This document shows positions 50,029-61,558 of a DNA stretch of 64,000 nucleotides, one piece after another (position 1 is the stretch's first letter; each line of letters opens with the position of its first letter). The DNA lies in assembly GCF_000368765.1 (NCBI RefSeq), contig NZ_KB849655.1:257048-321047 (forward strand), read 5' to 3'. Below the pieces are notes generated by a model. That model was not told where the DNA came from, made no database searches, and saw nothing but the letters and a program-made list of their open reading frames with translations. The translations under genes and the position numbers were made by a program. Source of the stretch: Acinetobacter junii CIP 64.5 (lineage in GTDB: Bacteria > Pseudomonadota > Gammaproteobacteria > Pseudomonadales > Moraxellaceae).

Positions 50029-50745
50029 TTATGAGGTGAAGAATTCTCGCACTAACGACGCGACCTGTTTCCCCCAGATCTCGTAAATTTCTTTACTTGG
50101 ATGAAACCCATCTATAGCCATGGGTAGATTCATCTCTTGAAAATGTTCAAGATCAAATTCAATAAACTTAAATATTGGTTCAGTTGATAAATAGCCTTGT
50201 AATTTTTTATTCATTTGTTGAGCATGTTTTCCAAATATCCAAGCAAGTGGATGAGGTAAAGCTGGAAAATGCTGCATAGGTGGAACACCAGTTACAATAA
50301 TCAATTTTGGATCAAATTTCTTTCGTAATTCGGTAAACAATTGTTTTTGCTGCTTTATCCACAAGCGAGTTGAGGTAAGTTTAGTCACGTCATTTACCCC
50401 AATTGAAGTGACGATCACATCATAAACTTGCGGCTTTAAAGCATTAATTGCATCAATGACTTGTCTAGTATTATTACCAGTTTTAGCATGTAAAGCCCAT
50501 GTCAGTTTATATTCATTCATAAGCTGTGAAAGTAATACGCCTGAAAGAGCTTGATGCTGATATTCAACACCAACTCCTGCAGCAGCAGAATCACCTAAAA
50601 TAAGCAATGATAATGGTCGACCAAGACCTACAATTCCTTGACGTTCTCCAATTGGCTCTATAAATTTTGGTGTACGTTGTTTAACAACAATTCCTTGAGC
50701 AACTATGACTGGTAGTAGAAATAATGTCGATATTTTTAACCACAT
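50029..50745 (-). CDS. SGNH/GDSL-family hydrolase
   Basis: A 238-residue esterase-type protein. An N-terminal hydrophobic segment (ISTLFLLPVIVAQGIVV) suggests export or a membrane anchor. Block I is LLILGDSAAAGVGVEY near residue 50 with the catalytic serine, block III SIGVNDVTKL near 118, and block V DGFHPSKEIYEIWG near 215 with the Asp-x-x-His pair. It lies 33 nt after an NTF2-like gene and 10 nt before the YheT-type hydrolase, so the three may form an operon for ester or lipid breakdown. Confidence 0.83.
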   Translation of the reverse strand: MWLKISTLFLLPVIVAQGIVVKQRTPKFIEPIGERQGIVGLGRPLSLLILGDSAAAGVGVEYQHQALSGVLLSQLMNEYKLTWALHAKTGNNTRQVIDAINALKPQVYDVIVTSIGVNDVTKLTSTRLWIKQQKQLFTELRKKFDPKLIIVTGVPPMQHFPALPHPLAWIFGKHAQQMNKKLQGYLSTEPIFKFIEFDLEHFQEMNLPMAIDGFHPSKEIYEIWGKQVASLVREFFTS

Positions 50746-50778
50746 CTTAATTCAAATTTACTTAGGCTATTTTTAATA

Positions 50779-51186
50779 TTAAGTAGCTTGATATTGGGAG
50801 ATTCTTTGACCCATTTGCTCTGCTAAGGCAGCCAAACCACTCATTGGCCGAATCATCACTTCAAAATCAATAATTTGCCCTCGATCATTGAAGCGAATCA
50901 TATCGATACCTTTTAATGATTTACCACTCACATTCGCACTAAATTCTAGCACTACATTTTCACCATCTTCCGTAAAGAACTCACGATGATAAGTAAAGTC
51001 CTGAAAAACTTGGATAACATTGGTCAAAATAAAGAAAACAACCTGTTTCCCTTCATACGGTTTATAAGCGACAGGTGATCTAAATACCACTTCATCTGCT
51101 AATAAATCATTTAAGATGGACATATCATTGGTTTCTAACATTTGATGCCATTTTTTGATTGATATTTGAGTTGTTGCAAGTGTCAT
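50779..51186 (-). CDS. NTF2/SnoaL-like protein
   Basis: A 135-residue single-domain protein of the nuclear transport factor 2 fold (SnoaL-like), seen in SIKKWHQMLETNDMSILNDLLADEVVFRSPV and the closing RFNDRGQIIDFEVMIRP. Family members bind small hydrophobic ligands or act as isomerases. No catalytic assignment is possible. ATG 51186 follows AGGACAATAAAA; a longer in-frame start lacks a ribosome binding site. Confidence 0.78.
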   Translation of the reverse strand: MTLATTQISIKKWHQMLETNDMSILNDLLADEVVFRSPVAYKPYEGKQVVFFILTNVIQVFQDFTYHREFFTEDGENVVLEFSANVSGKSLKGIDMIRFNDRGQIIDFEVMIRPMSGLAALAEQMGQRISQYQAT

Positions 51187-51259
51187 TTTTATTGTCCTAT
51201 TAAATTTATATGGTCTTGAAAAGGGCATTTTCTTAAAATAGAAAACACCCTTTTATTTA

Positions 51260-53356
<2,097 letters not shown>

Positions 53357-53358
53357 TT

Positions 53359-53374
53359 ATGCAACATTTTGCAT
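53359..53374. promoter_or_regulatory. PadR operator 2
   Basis: ATGCAACATTTTGCAT has ATGCAA and TTGCAT arms (6+4+6). Its centre is 42 bp, four helical turns, from the centre of operator 1, on the same face of the DNA. It lies about 29-35 bp upstream of the padR start. Confidence 0.7.
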
Positions 53375-53402
53375 AATCTTCATAGTCACATTTTATTTTT
53401 GG

Positions 53403-53969
53403 ATGTTTATGTCTCTTGCCCATGTTTTATTGACGAGTTTATTAGAAAAACCAAGCACTGGTTTCGAACTTGCTCGTCGTTTTGATCGCTCTATGGGCTT
53501 CTTTTGGAACGCGACACATCAACAAATTTATCGTGAACTCAATGGAATGCTCAAAAAAGGTTGGATATCAACCATTGAAGAAGAAACAACAAACAGTCGT
53601 AAAAAAACATATCAAGTCGAACAATTAGGTCGCATACAATTAGCTGCATGGATCGAGCAACAAAGTGAACCTGCGCAACTAAGAGATGATTTGATGGTTA
53701 GGTTGAGGGCTGAAGCACAATTAGGTGGCAATACGATATTACCTGAATTGATTCGCCACTTAGAGTTACACAAAGAGAAGTTAAAATTGTACCAAGCCAT
53801 TCATGACAAAGACTTTAAAAATAACGAGCCAACAAATCGTATTTTATTTATTCATAAAATGATTCTTGAACTCGGTATTATTAAAGAAAATGAATGGATA
53901 AAATGGTTACAGAAAATGATCCCTCAGCTCAAAAAGTTTGAGGAAGCGGACAAGATTGGAGAAAAATAA
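53403..53969 (+). CDS. PadR-family transcriptional regulator
   Basis: A 188-residue regulator with the N-terminal PadR winged helix (LAHVLLTSLLEKPSTGFELARRFD, then FFWNATHQQIYRELNGMLKKGWI) and a C-terminal helical dimerisation part. The ATG at 53409 (MSLAHVLL) is an alternative start. It is divergent from fadH, with two palindromes between them. Its stop overlaps the start of a broken alpha/beta hydrolase gene (TAATG). It probably represses fadH and itself; the ligand is unknown. Confidence 0.87.
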   Translation: MFMSLAHVLLTSLLEKPSTGFELARRFDRSMGFFWNATHQQIYRELNGMLKKGWISTIEEETTNSRKKTYQVEQLGRIQLAAWIEQQSEPAQLRDDLMVRLRAEAQLGGNTILPELIRHLELHKEKLKLYQAIHDKDFKNNEPTNRILFIHKMILELGIIKENEWIKWLQKMIPQLKKFEEADKIGEK

Positions 53970-54889
53970 TGCCGTTTTACACCATGCCTGATAAAGAAAA
54001 ATTATTTGTACGACGTGTTGGCGAAGGAGAACCTGTACTCGTCTTATCAGGACTTGGTATGCAAAGCTGGCAATGGCTACCTTTTTTATTTTCCAATCGC
54101 AATCAATATGAATTTATTATCCCAGATTGGAGAGGATTCGGCGGCTCTAAAAATTGTGGAATTCCATCAATGGATGCTATCTCAAGCCATTGAAATGATG
54201 TAGATGCACTCATCAAACTGCTTAATTTAGACCAGTTTATCCTGATGGGATATTCTATGGGTGCAACAACCGCTATGCATGGAATGAAACATGGTGATTT
54301 AGCTAAAAAAATTAAAGCCTACCTTCATATTGATCAAACACCAAAAATTGCTGTTGATGATACTTGGCAATATGGTCTATTTGGAACAAAGTATTCTCAA
54401 TTCAAAAGTTTACTTCTCGATATTCAAACACTTTTATTGGATTATAAGTCTGCAAAAAGGCTTGAAAATTTACCTAAAGACATTCGATATCAACTTGTAA
54501 GTCTTTGGGGTGCATTTATTGAGTTACAAAGCAATAATGCTTATAGTCCAAAAATCTTTAAACTGGCATTAAATCGACCAGTTTTACAAAAGTATTTACT
54601 ACCTATTCAACGACTAGACTATTTACTTTGGTATGTTGAAAATTATCTGAATCATGATGAAGATTACCGTGATGCCATCAGTCAATTAGAGTGTCCAACA
54701 ACGTTCTTTATTGGCCGAGACTCTACGCTTTATCCAGAAACTGGACAAACTTTAGTTGCTAATAGTCTAGCAAATGCTCAAACAATCTATTTTGAACGTT
54801 CAGGGCATACTCCCTTAATTACCGAACCAAGAAAATTCTCTCAAGAAATTGGGCGTTTTCTTAGTAGTAATTCATTGGATGCTGCATAA
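53969..54889 (+). pseudogene. Alpha/beta hydrolase with an in-frame TGA stop
   Basis: One continuous frame encodes an alpha/beta hydrolase: GEGEPVLVLSGLGMQSWQW near residue 20, DWRGFGGS near 55, nucleophile FILMGYSMGATTA near 93, acid in FIGRDSTLYPE and histidine in SGHTPLITEP. It is interrupted at 54191-54193 by TGA between ISSH and NDVDALIKLL, with no frame change. A CGA-to-TGA change is a simple explanation. The second part has an ATG at 54245 but lacks the first strands, so an active product is doubtful. It overlaps padR by one base. Confidence 0.85.
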
Positions 54890-54900
54890 AAAATACAATA

Positions 54901-54929
54901 AAAAAGCCAATCAACAAGATTTGCTTTTT
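54901..54929. terminator. Bidirectional terminator between hydrolase and DAHP synthase genes
   Basis: AAAAAGCCAATC (54901-54912) pairs with GATTTGCTTTTT (54918-54929) around AACAA with one mismatch. It lies between two convergent genes, with A-run and T-run ends. Confidence 0.75.
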
Positions 54930-54937
54930 ATGATCAA

Positions 54938-55984
54938 TCAGGATCTCATTTGCTCAGCGATTTCCAAGAGAACTTGTTCAGTTTTATCCCAACCTAAACA
55001 ACCATCCGTTACCGACTGACCGTAAGTCATATTACATGAAATCTTTTGATTTCCATCAACCAAGTGGCTTTCGATCATCACACCACGTACTTTGGATTCT
55101 GCACGTTCTGCAATAATTTGTTTTAGTACATTTGGTTGCTGTAATGGGTCTTTACCACTATTGCCATGACTACAATCAATTACTAATGCAGGTAAATGTT
55201 TATGTTTGAAGTGCATCGCTTGAATTGAAGCCAAATCATAATTTGTACCATGGTTTGAACCACGCAAAATTAAATGCGGTAAAGGGTTACCATTGCTATG
55301 CAAAATAGCAGGTAAACCTTGCTGAGTCATTCCAAGGAATTGATGACCATTTAAAGCAGATTGAATTGCATCCAAAGCAATCTGAATCGAACCATCAGTA
55401 CCATTTTTAAAACCAATACTATATGGCATATGGCTTGCGATCTCACGATGAATCTGAGATTCACTTGTACGTGCCCCAATAGCTCCCCAAGCCAACAAGT
55501 CATCAAAATAACCTGTTGCCATCGGACTTAAAATTTCACTCGCGATCGGCAAACCTTTTTCAATAAGCTGAATATATAGCTCACGAGATTTTTCTAATCC
55601 CAATTGTAAATCTGATGATCCATCTAGGTTTGGATCATATAAAAAACCCTTCCAGCCAACTGTTGTACGTGGTTTTTCAATATAAGCGCGCATTACAAGA
55701 AATATTTGATCTTTAACTTTTTCTTGGAGTTTTTGTAGGCGATCAGCATATTCAAGTACTGCGATAGGATCATGAATCGAGCATGGACCTGTAATCACCA
55801 TAAGTCGAGGATCATGACCAGATAAAATATTCTGAATCGTTTGACGATGTTTTGAAATTTGCTGCGCTAAATTTGCAGACAATGGATACTGCGCTTTGAG
55901 TTGTGATGGCAAGCTAAGCATTGATTCTTTTATTTGCGTTTGTGATGATTGTTTCAAAGCCGTATTTAAAGCATTCATTTTCAT
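54938..55984 (-). CDS. aroG: 3-deoxy-7-phosphoheptulonate (DAHP) synthase, class I
   Basis: A 348-residue enzyme that condenses phosphoenolpyruvate with erythrose-4-phosphate, the first step of the shikimate route to aromatic amino acids. Family segments are VITGPCSIHDP near 65, RAYIEKPRTTVGWKGFL near 97, GLPIASEILSPMATGYFDDLLAWGAIGARTSES near 145-175, and VIDCSHGNSGKDP near 270. Which allosteric isoform it is cannot be told. A start at the second ATG (55978) fits the AAAGG site better than 55984. A long leader with an attenuator precedes it, so control by aromatic tRNA charging is likely. Confidence 0.9.
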   Translation of the reverse strand: MKMNALNTALKQSSQTQIKESMLSLPSQLKAQYPLSANLAQQISKHRQTIQNILSGHDPRLMVITGPCSIHDPIAVLEYADRLQKLQEKVKDQIFLVMRAYIEKPRTTVGWKGFLYDPNLDGSSDLQLGLEKSRELYIQLIEKGLPIASEILSPMATGYFDDLLAWGAIGARTSESQIHREIASHMPYSIGFKNGTDGSIQIALDAIQSALNGHQFLGMTQQGLPAILHSNGNPLPHLILRGSNHGTNYDLASIQAMHFKHKHLPALVIDCSHGNSGKDPLQQPNVLKQIIAERAESKVRGVMIESHLVDGNQKISCNMTYGQSVTDGCLGWDKTEQVLLEIAEQMRS

Positions 55985-56013
55985 TTCCTTTGGACTGAAA
56001 TCAGCCCGAGTAT

Positions 56014-56106
56014 TTATTTGAGCAAGAGTGATCTAAGTGATGTTGATTTTTTTGCAAAGTAAAACCAAGAAATCTTGCTAAAATATGAAATGTTTGATGT
56101 ATACAT
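56014..56106 (-). CDS. Second aromatic-rich leader mini-ORF (30 codons)
   Basis: A 30-codon ORF with a strong ribosome binding site (AGGAG, 7 nt before ATG 56106). Its peptide is rich in aromatic residues: Tyr 2, Tyr 8, Phe 9 and the run ISWFYF at 12-17. It lies between the attenuator terminator and the DAHP synthase gene and ends 29 nt before that gene. A small hairpin, GGGCTG-ATTT-CAGTCC, sits between its stop and the next ribosome binding site. It may sense aromatic-tRNA supply for translational control. This is inference from composition and placement. Confidence 0.55.
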   Translation of the reverse strand: MYTSNISYFSKISWFYFAKKSTSLRSLLLK

Positions 56107-56140
56107 AATATTTCTCCTAAATTAATGAATCTTAAAGCAT

Positions 56141-56170
56141 AAAAAAACCTGATCGGTGTTGCCGATCAGG
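56141..56170 (-). terminator. Attenuator terminator in the DAHP synthase leader
   Basis: On the minus strand CCTGATCGG pairs perfectly with CCGATCAGG around CAACA and is followed by T7 (A-run 56141-56147 on plus). It lies about 49 nt past the stop of the YFYFWQY leader peptide and before the structural gene. Confidence 0.92.
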
Positions 56171-56218
56171 TATTAACTGGTTGGGCAACCCTTTCGCTGC
56201 CCGAAACGCATCAGGCAA
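56171..56218 (-). promoter_or_regulatory. Chain of mutually exclusive hairpins (attenuator)
   Basis: Between the leader peptide stop and the terminator, in minus-strand order, TGCCTGA can pair with TCGGGCA. The overlapping GGGCAGC can pair with GTTGCCC. That last GTTGCC can in turn pair with GGCAAC in the left arm and loop of the terminator, blocking it. Such alternating pairing is the design of ribosome-mediated attenuators. Confidence 0.8.
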
Positions 56219-56275
56219 CTAGATATATTGCCAAAAGTAAAAGTATGCGTTCGTGTTTACAGTATGCTTTAACAT
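56219..56275 (-). CDS. Aromatic leader peptide MLKHTVNTNAYFYFWQYI
   Basis: An 18-codon ORF whose peptide contains Tyr-Phe-Tyr-Phe-Trp-Gln-Tyr near its end, seven residues with six aromatics. The stop lies directly before the alternating hairpins and the terminator. Ribosome stalling at these codons when charged Phe, Tyr or Trp tRNA is scarce would favour antitermination and DAHP synthase expression. The ribosome binding site is weak (TTGAAATAAAC before ATG). Confidence 0.85.
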   Translation of the reverse strand: MLKHTVNTNAYFYFWQYI

Positions 56276-56313
56276 GTTTATTTCAAATATCTTAAAAACT
56301 GTTGCTTAGTTCT

Positions 56314-56342
56314 AAGTTACGCACTATTTCTGTATTTGACAA
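56314..56342 (-). promoter_or_regulatory. Probable promoter of the DAHP synthase leader
   Basis: On the minus strand TTGTCA and TAACTT are separated by 17 bp. They are followed about 38 bp later by the leader peptide start at 56275. Position and spacing fit a sigma-70 promoter. Confidence 0.6.
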
Positions 56343-56586
56343 GCACTTTTTATGTTTTTTTGATTTTACCTAAAAAATAGACAGTAATTGATCTTTTAGC
56401 CAAGCTTCAATAAAATAGCACAAAAATCCATCACCACGAGTATACGCCAATGAAGTAAGTCCTATTTTACATCATCAAATTCAATTTCTTTTTTGATGTG
56501 CAAAATAGACTTATCTATGGTTGAACCACTCATATTCTAAAACTGATTTCGATCTATTTTTGCATATCCTGTTTATGAGGTTTCTT

Positions 56587-58158
56587 ATGACTCAACAGGC
56601 ATGTGTCGTTTCAAATTTATCGCTAGAACTAGCACAAAGCAAACTATTTACTAATTTATCTTTCCAACTTCCAATTGGACAATTCACTGGTTTAATTGGA
56701 AGAAATGGACAAGGCAAATCTCTTCTGATGTCTATTCTTGATGGAGAAAAAACAACTCTACCCTATTCAGGTAAAATATCTTGGTTACACCCACATCAAC
56801 ATCTTCACCAGTTTCAACGTATCCAATCAGCGACTATTGCTGAGACACTGGAAATAGAAGACTTATATTTTTGTTTTGAACGCATTAATAATGGGACTGC
56901 AACATTGACTGATTTTGATCAAGTTGAACATCTTTGGCATTTACCTTCTGAATGGCAACAACTATTAGAAAGTGCAGACTTACCCACTGATCTAGGTAAA
57001 AGTACAAATCAATTAAGTGAAGGACAAAAGACTAAACTTGCACTATGTCGTTTATTCTTACTTAAAGATCATTATTTATTACTAGATGAACCGAGTAATC
57101 ATTTGGATACGCAAGGAAGAAAATGGCTCGCTCAGCAAATGGAACTACATCCAACAGGCGGACTCATTATTAGTCATGACCGCCTACTACTCGCTCATGT
57201 AGAAGGTATTTTCAATTTAAACCACTTAGGTTTGCACTACTATGGAGGAAATTATGATCTTTATCACCGACAGCATCAGTTGCAAATACAAGCATTATCT
57301 CATTCAGTTCTACAAGAAAAGCGTGATTTGAAACAACTCAAAGAGCAACAACATCAAAGCCAAAAGAAAGCACAAAAAAGAAAGAAAACAGGTGAGAAAT
57401 TAAGAGCTTCAGGATCTCAAGCGACAATCTTACTTGATGCAAAAAAGGAGCAATCTGAACAATCACTCTCTCAACTAAAAAAACAACAGATCAAACAGCT
57501 TACTCAAGCAAAAGATGAATTACAGCATAAACAACATCAACTGGAATATTACAAATCACAATCATTTGAGTTTACACATCCTACAAAAATATCAGGAGAA
57601 ATATTACGCTGTTATGAATTAAAAATAGCTTACGCCAGTACAAATCCAATTCAGCTTGCGATTAAAGCAGGAGAAAAAATACATTTGAAGGGTGTAAATG
57701 GTTGCGGTAAATCGACTTTTTTTAAAACTATTCAAGGTTTAATCAAACCTATAGCTGGAGAAATCTATTCAAATGCGAAATTATTATATTTAGATCAGAA
57801 TTTTTGTTTACTCAATCAAAATATATCCGCTTATGAGTTTCTTAAAAGTATTGACTCAAATCTATCTGAGCAACAAATACGAACAGCTTTAGGAAATCTA
57901 CAAATTCGTAGAGATAAATCGCTTGCTCCGATAAGTACTCTGAGTGGTGGAGAGCGTTTAAAGGTCGCTTTAGTTGCTTTGAAATTCCAAACAGTTGAAC
58001 TATTACTCTTAGATGAGCCAGACAACCATTTAGATATAGAATCACGAGAACTTTTAGCTCATGCTATCCGTTCATTTCATGGTTCCGTCATCTTAGTTTC
58101 TCATGATGAGCTCTTTGTAAAAGAATGCAGCATAGAAGAAAGTTATTTATTGAATTAA
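56587..58158 (+). CDS. ABC-F family ATPase
   Basis: A 523-residue soluble protein with two ABC ATPase domains and no membrane segments. Domain 1 has GRNGQGKS, LSEGQKTKLALCRL and LLLDEPSNHLD. A charged linker with a KKAQKRKKTGEK stretch (~250-330) follows. Domain 2 has GVNGCGKSTF, LSGGERLKVALVAL and LLLDEPDNHLD. ABC-F proteins act on ribosomes in translation or antibiotic protection; the subgroup is not clear. ATG 56587 follows GAGG at 6 nt. It is divergent from the DAHP synthase leader. Confidence 0.88.
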   Translation: MTQQACVVSNLSLELAQSKLFTNLSFQLPIGQFTGLIGRNGQGKSLLMSILDGEKTTLPYSGKISWLHPHQHLHQFQRIQSATIAETLEIEDLYFCFERINNGTATLTDFDQVEHLWHLPSEWQQLLESADLPTDLGKSTNQLSEGQKTKLALCRLFLLKDHYLLLDEPSNHLDTQGRKWLAQQMELHPTGGLIISHDRLLLAHVEGIFNLNHLGLHYYGGNYDLYHRQHQLQIQALSHSVLQEKRDLKQLKEQQHQSQKKAQKRKKTGEKLRASGSQATILLDAKKEQSEQSLSQLKKQQIKQLTQAKDELQHKQHQLEYYKSQSFEFTHPTKISGEILRCYELKIAYASTNPIQLAIKAGEKIHLKGVNGCGKSTFFKTIQGLIKPIAGEIYSNAKLLYLDQNFCLLNQNISAYEFLKSIDSNLSEQQIRTALGNLQIRRDKSLAPISTLSGGERLKVALVALKFQTVELLLLDEPDNHLDIESRELLAHAIRSFHGSVILVSHDELFVKECSIEESYLLN

Positions 58159-58164
58159 TCTTAA

Positions 58165-58196
58165 ATCAGCATGGCAAATGAATTTGTCATGCTGAT
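58165..58196. terminator. Palindrome between the convergent ABC-F and ynfA genes
   Basis: ATCAGCATGGCAAAT (58165-58179) pairs with ATTTGTCATGCTGAT (58182-58196) with a single G-T pair and a 2-base centre. No T-run is present, but the stem is strong and sits between two convergent stops. Confidence 0.6.
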
Positions 58197-58198
58197 GA

Positions 58199-58561
58199 TT
58201 AGCGAACTAAACCTTGTGGTTGTAAAATAATAATTGCCGCACCACATAACACGATAAGTACACCTAAAATATCCCAACGGGATAACATCACTTGATCGAT
58301 GTAACGTAACCACAACAGTGCTGTAAAAATATATATCCCGCCATATGCCGCATAAATACGACCTGAAGCTACTGGATGTAATGTAAGCAGCCATACAAAA
58401 ATAGCTAAACTTAATGCTGTGGGTATCCACAACCAATGTGACTTCCCTTGATTCAAAATCAAGTATGGAAAATAGCAACCTAAAATTTCAGCAATAGCTG
58501 TAATGAAAAATAACCCAAACACTTTGAGTATTTGGGTTATAGAAGATGACAATTCAAACAT
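58199..58561 (-). CDS. ynfA: YnfA-family (UPF0060) membrane protein
   Basis: A 120-residue inner-membrane protein with four hydrophobic helices, related to small multidrug transporters. Typical segments are [19 protein letters not shown] near 18 and [19 protein letters not shown] near 67. Its start overlaps the clpA stop by one base (TAATG), so it is translated from the clpA message. Physiological substrates are uncertain. Confidence 0.88.
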   Translation of the reverse strand: MFELSSSITQILKVFGLFFITAIAEILGCYFPYLILNQGKSHWLWIPTALSLAIFVWLLTLHPVASGRIYAAYGGIYIFTALLWLRYIDQVMLSRWDILGVLIVLCGAAIIILQPQGLVR

Positions 58562-60846
58562 TAAGCAGGTTCAGCACTCGGATTAATATGATCTTCAAAT
58601 ACCTCTAGTTTCAGACCAACATCTTTACCATCTTCAGTTTTCACAGAAACGGCAACATTTCCACCATGCTCAGCAAGCTCTCCGAACAAGATCATCTCAG
58701 CAAGCGGCTTTTTCAGATGCTCTTGAATTAAACGTTGCATTGGGCGAGCACCCATCAGACGGTCATAACCATTGGTTGACAACCAATCTCGTGCACTTTG
58801 ATCAACTTCAAGAACAACTTGCTTTTCATCCAACTGTGCTTGTAACTCAGTTAAGAATTTATCAACTACTGATTCAATCACAGTCGTAGGAAGTGCTTTA
58901 AACTGAATCACACCATCTAAACGATTACGGAACTCAGGAGAAAATGCTCGTTTCATTGCGTCTTGGTTGTCTGCACTGTGATCTTGCTCTGTAAAGCCGA
59001 TACTTGCGCGAGAAATACTTTCTGCACCGATATTAGTTGTGAGTACAATAATTACGTTTCTAAAATCAGACTTACGACCATTGTTATCGGTTAAAGCCCC
59101 ATGATCCATCACCTGTAATAACAAGTTAAATACATCTGGATGTGCTTTCTCAATTTCGTCAAGCAACAGTACACAATGTGGATTTTTATGAATCGCATCA
59201 GTCAGTAAACCACCTTGATCATAACCAACATAACCTGGAGGCGCGCCGATCAAACGCGACACAGCATGACGCTCCATATATTCAGACATATCAAAGCGTA
59301 CTAACTCAACACCTAGTAATTTAGCAAGTTGTTTAGTGACCTCTGTTTTACCTACACCTGTAGGGCCAGCAAATACAAAACTACCCACAGGCTTATCAGG
59401 TGCTTTTAACCCTGCGCGCGACAATTTAATTGCTGAAGCAAGTGCTGTAATCGCCTCATCTTGACCAAATACAACGCGTTTTAAATCTCGCTCTAAGTTC
59501 TCTAAAACAGTCTTATCATCTTTAGAAACAGTCTTAGGTGGGATACGCGCAATCTTAGAAACAATATCTTCAATGTTTTCTACTGAAATCATTGATCCAT
59601 CAGCTTCAGCTTTAAGACGACGTTGGGCACCAGCTTCATCAATTACGTCAATTGCTTTATCTGGTAAGAAACGATCATGAATAAACTTAGCTGATAACTC
59701 TACTGCTGCAACAAGTGCTTTGTCTTCGTATTCAACGTGATGGAAATCCTCAAACTTACTTTTTAAGCCACGAAGTATTTCGATTGTTTCACCCACACTC
59801 GGCTCATTCACATCAATTTTTTGGAATCGACGTGATAATGCATGATCTTTTTCAAATACTTGACGGTATTCTTGGAATGTAGTCGAACCAATACAACGTA
59901 AACTACCATTTGCCAAAGCTGGTTTGATTAAGTTCGATGCATCCATAGTGCTACCCATACTTGAGCCTGCACCAATAATCATATGAATTTCATCAATGAA
60001 TAAAATCGCGTTCGGATTCTTTTTCAAAGCATTTAACAATTGTTTTAAACGTTTTTCAAAGTCACCACGATACTTCGTGCCTGCAACCAAAGCACCGATG
60101 TCTAAGCTATAAACTTCAGCATTAGCAAGTGGTTTTGGTGCTTTACCATTCACAATCAACCATGCCAAACCTTCTGCAATAGATGTTTTACCAACACCTG
60201 GATCACCAACTAACAGCGGATTGTTTTTACGGCGACGGCATAAAATTTGTGCAGCGCGCTCAATTTCTTTCTCACGCCCAATTAATGGATCTGTTTTACC
60301 CTTTTGTGCTTCAATATTAAGATTAAGCGTATATTGTTCTAAAGGGCCAGCATTCGCAGAGGCTGCATTTTCACCTTCAATATCTTCCACTTCTTCTTCA
60401 ACTTGAATCTCATCTTTGCGAGTTCCATGAGACAAGTACTGAGTTAAAGTAAGACGATTGATTTGATGGCGTTTTAATAAATAAACCGCAAAAGAGTCTC
60501 GTTCAGAATACATCGCAACGAGTACATCAGCGCCCTCTACAGTACGATCACCGCCACTCGATTGCACGTGGAAAATCGCTCTTTGTAGAATACGATCAAA
60601 GCTCTCTGTTGGATGAGGAGCTTGTTCGTTATTATCACCAAGTTTTGGGGTATGTTGCTCTACATATTCCTCTAATTCTTTACGCAAAGTAACGATATCT
60701 GCACCGCATGCTTTTAAAGCATTTACGGCAGAGTCATTATCTAGCAAGGCAAGCAACAAATGTTCAACTGTCAAAAACTCATGTCTCTTTTGACGAGCCA
60801 TGCTAACAGCCAAACGTAACGATACTTCTAATTGACGACTGAGCAT
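58561..60846 (-). CDS. clpA: ATP-dependent Clp protease ATPase subunit ClpA
   Basis: ClpA (761 residues) is the AAA+ unfoldase that feeds ClpP. An N-terminal double Clp-N domain (~1-150) binds ClpS. AAA domain 1 has [14 protein letters not shown] near 213 and [15 protein letters not shown] domain 2 has [14 protein letters not shown] near 495 and [13 protein letters not shown]. An AAGGGGG ribosome binding site precedes the ATG. ClpS is encoded 279 nt upstream on the same strand and ynfA overlaps downstream. The clpP gene is not in the window. Confidence 0.95.
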   Translation of the reverse strand: MLSRQLEVSLRLAVSMARQKRHEFLTVEHLLLALLDNDSAVNALKACGADIVTLRKELEEYVEQHTPKLGDNNEQAPHPTESFDRILQRAIFHVQSSGGDRTVEGADVLVAMYSERDSFAVYLLKRHQINRLTLTQYLSHGTRKDEIQVEEEVEDIEGENAASANAGPLEQYTLNLNIEAQKGKTDPLIGREKEIERAAQILCRRRKNNPLLVGDPGVGKTSIAEGLAWLIVNGKAPKPLANAEVYSLDIGALVAGTKYRGDFEKRLKQLLNALKKNPNAILFIDEIHMIIGAGSSMGSTMDASNLIKPALANGSLRCIGSTTFQEYRQVFEKDHALSRRFQKIDVNEPSVGETIEILRGLKSKFEDFHHVEYEDKALVAAVELSAKFIHDRFLPDKAIDVIDEAGAQRRLKAEADGSMISVENIEDIVSKIARIPPKTVSKDDKTVLENLERDLKRVVFGQDEAITALASAIKLSRAGLKAPDKPVGSFVFAGPTGVGKTEVTKQLAKLLGVELVRFDMSEYMERHAVSRLIGAPPGYVGYDQGGLLTDAIHKNPHCVLLLDEIEKAHPDVFNLLLQVMDHGALTDNNGRKSDFRNVIIVLTTNIGAESISRASIGFTEQDHSADNQDAMKRAFSPEFRNRLDGVIQFKALPTTVIESVVDKFLTELQAQLDEKQVVLEVDQSARDWLSTNGYDRLMGARPMQRLIQEHLKKPLAEMILFGELAEHGGNVAVSVKTEDGKDVGLKLEVFEDHINPSAEPA

Positions 60847-61125
60847 GTAACCCCCTTATCTCTTGGGCTCTTTCATTCCGAAATATATGAATTTTCATGA
60901 AAGAGCTAATTATGGATTTAATCCGCTTGAGCTGCTGTAATCGCAATGAAATTTGGCGGCTACTATACTCTTTGCTTCATAATCTACTGTTAGCATTAGT
61001 TGAGCATCTTGGTCAAGATTCAAAACAACATATTGTTGTAAAAATTCAATTACAAACAGCATAAAAGTCAATCAACTGTTTAAATTGACAGCAAATCTAT
61101 TTTTTAATTCTAAATTTATAGAAAA

Positions 61126-61536
61126 TTATGCTTTTGGCTCAATTTGACAAAGTAATGGATGACCCTGCGATCGAGCATAATTATTTACCTGATTCGCCTT
61201 GGTTTCAGCAATATCTCTTGGGTATACACCCGCAGTGCCTTTACCTTCGTAATGAACGGTCAACATCACTTGACTCGCTTGATCAAAATCCATCCCAAAA
61301 TAACTTTGTAAAATCTCAATGACAAAGTCCATTGGCGTGTAATCATCATTCAATAAAACAACTGCGTATAAAGGTGGGCGTTTTAATTCAGGAGGAGCTG
61401 TTTGCACAACAACCTCTCCTTCATGATCCTCATGCGAGTCACTCAAACGTGGACCTAAGTGCCAATCAATTAATCCTGACTGCTGAAAAGAACTTTTCAC
61501 TTCACTTAAACTCATCTGACGTTTATATCTTCGCAT
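61126..61536 (-). CDS. clpS: ClpA adaptor ClpS
   Basis: ClpS binds N-degron substrates and delivers them to ClpA. The core shows [24 protein letters not shown], with the N-end-binding pocket residues in [10 protein letters not shown], and the closing [14 protein letters not shown]. The core is preceded by an unusually long polar extension of about 50 residues. The start is uncertain: ATGs at 61536 and 61515 lack good ribosome binding sites, and the frame is open upstream to 61599, inside the neighbouring gene. I chose 61536 ([10 protein letters not shown]), giving 136 residues. Confidence 0.85.
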   Translation of the reverse strand: MRRYKRQMSLSEVKSSFQQSGLIDWHLGPRLSDSHEDHEGEVVVQTAPPELKRPPLYAVVLLNDDYTPMDFVIEILQSYFGMDFDQASQVMLTVHYEGKGTAGVYPRDIAETKANQVNNYARSQGHPLLCQIEPKA

Positions 61537-61558
61537 ATTGGTTACTTGATCTACTAAA

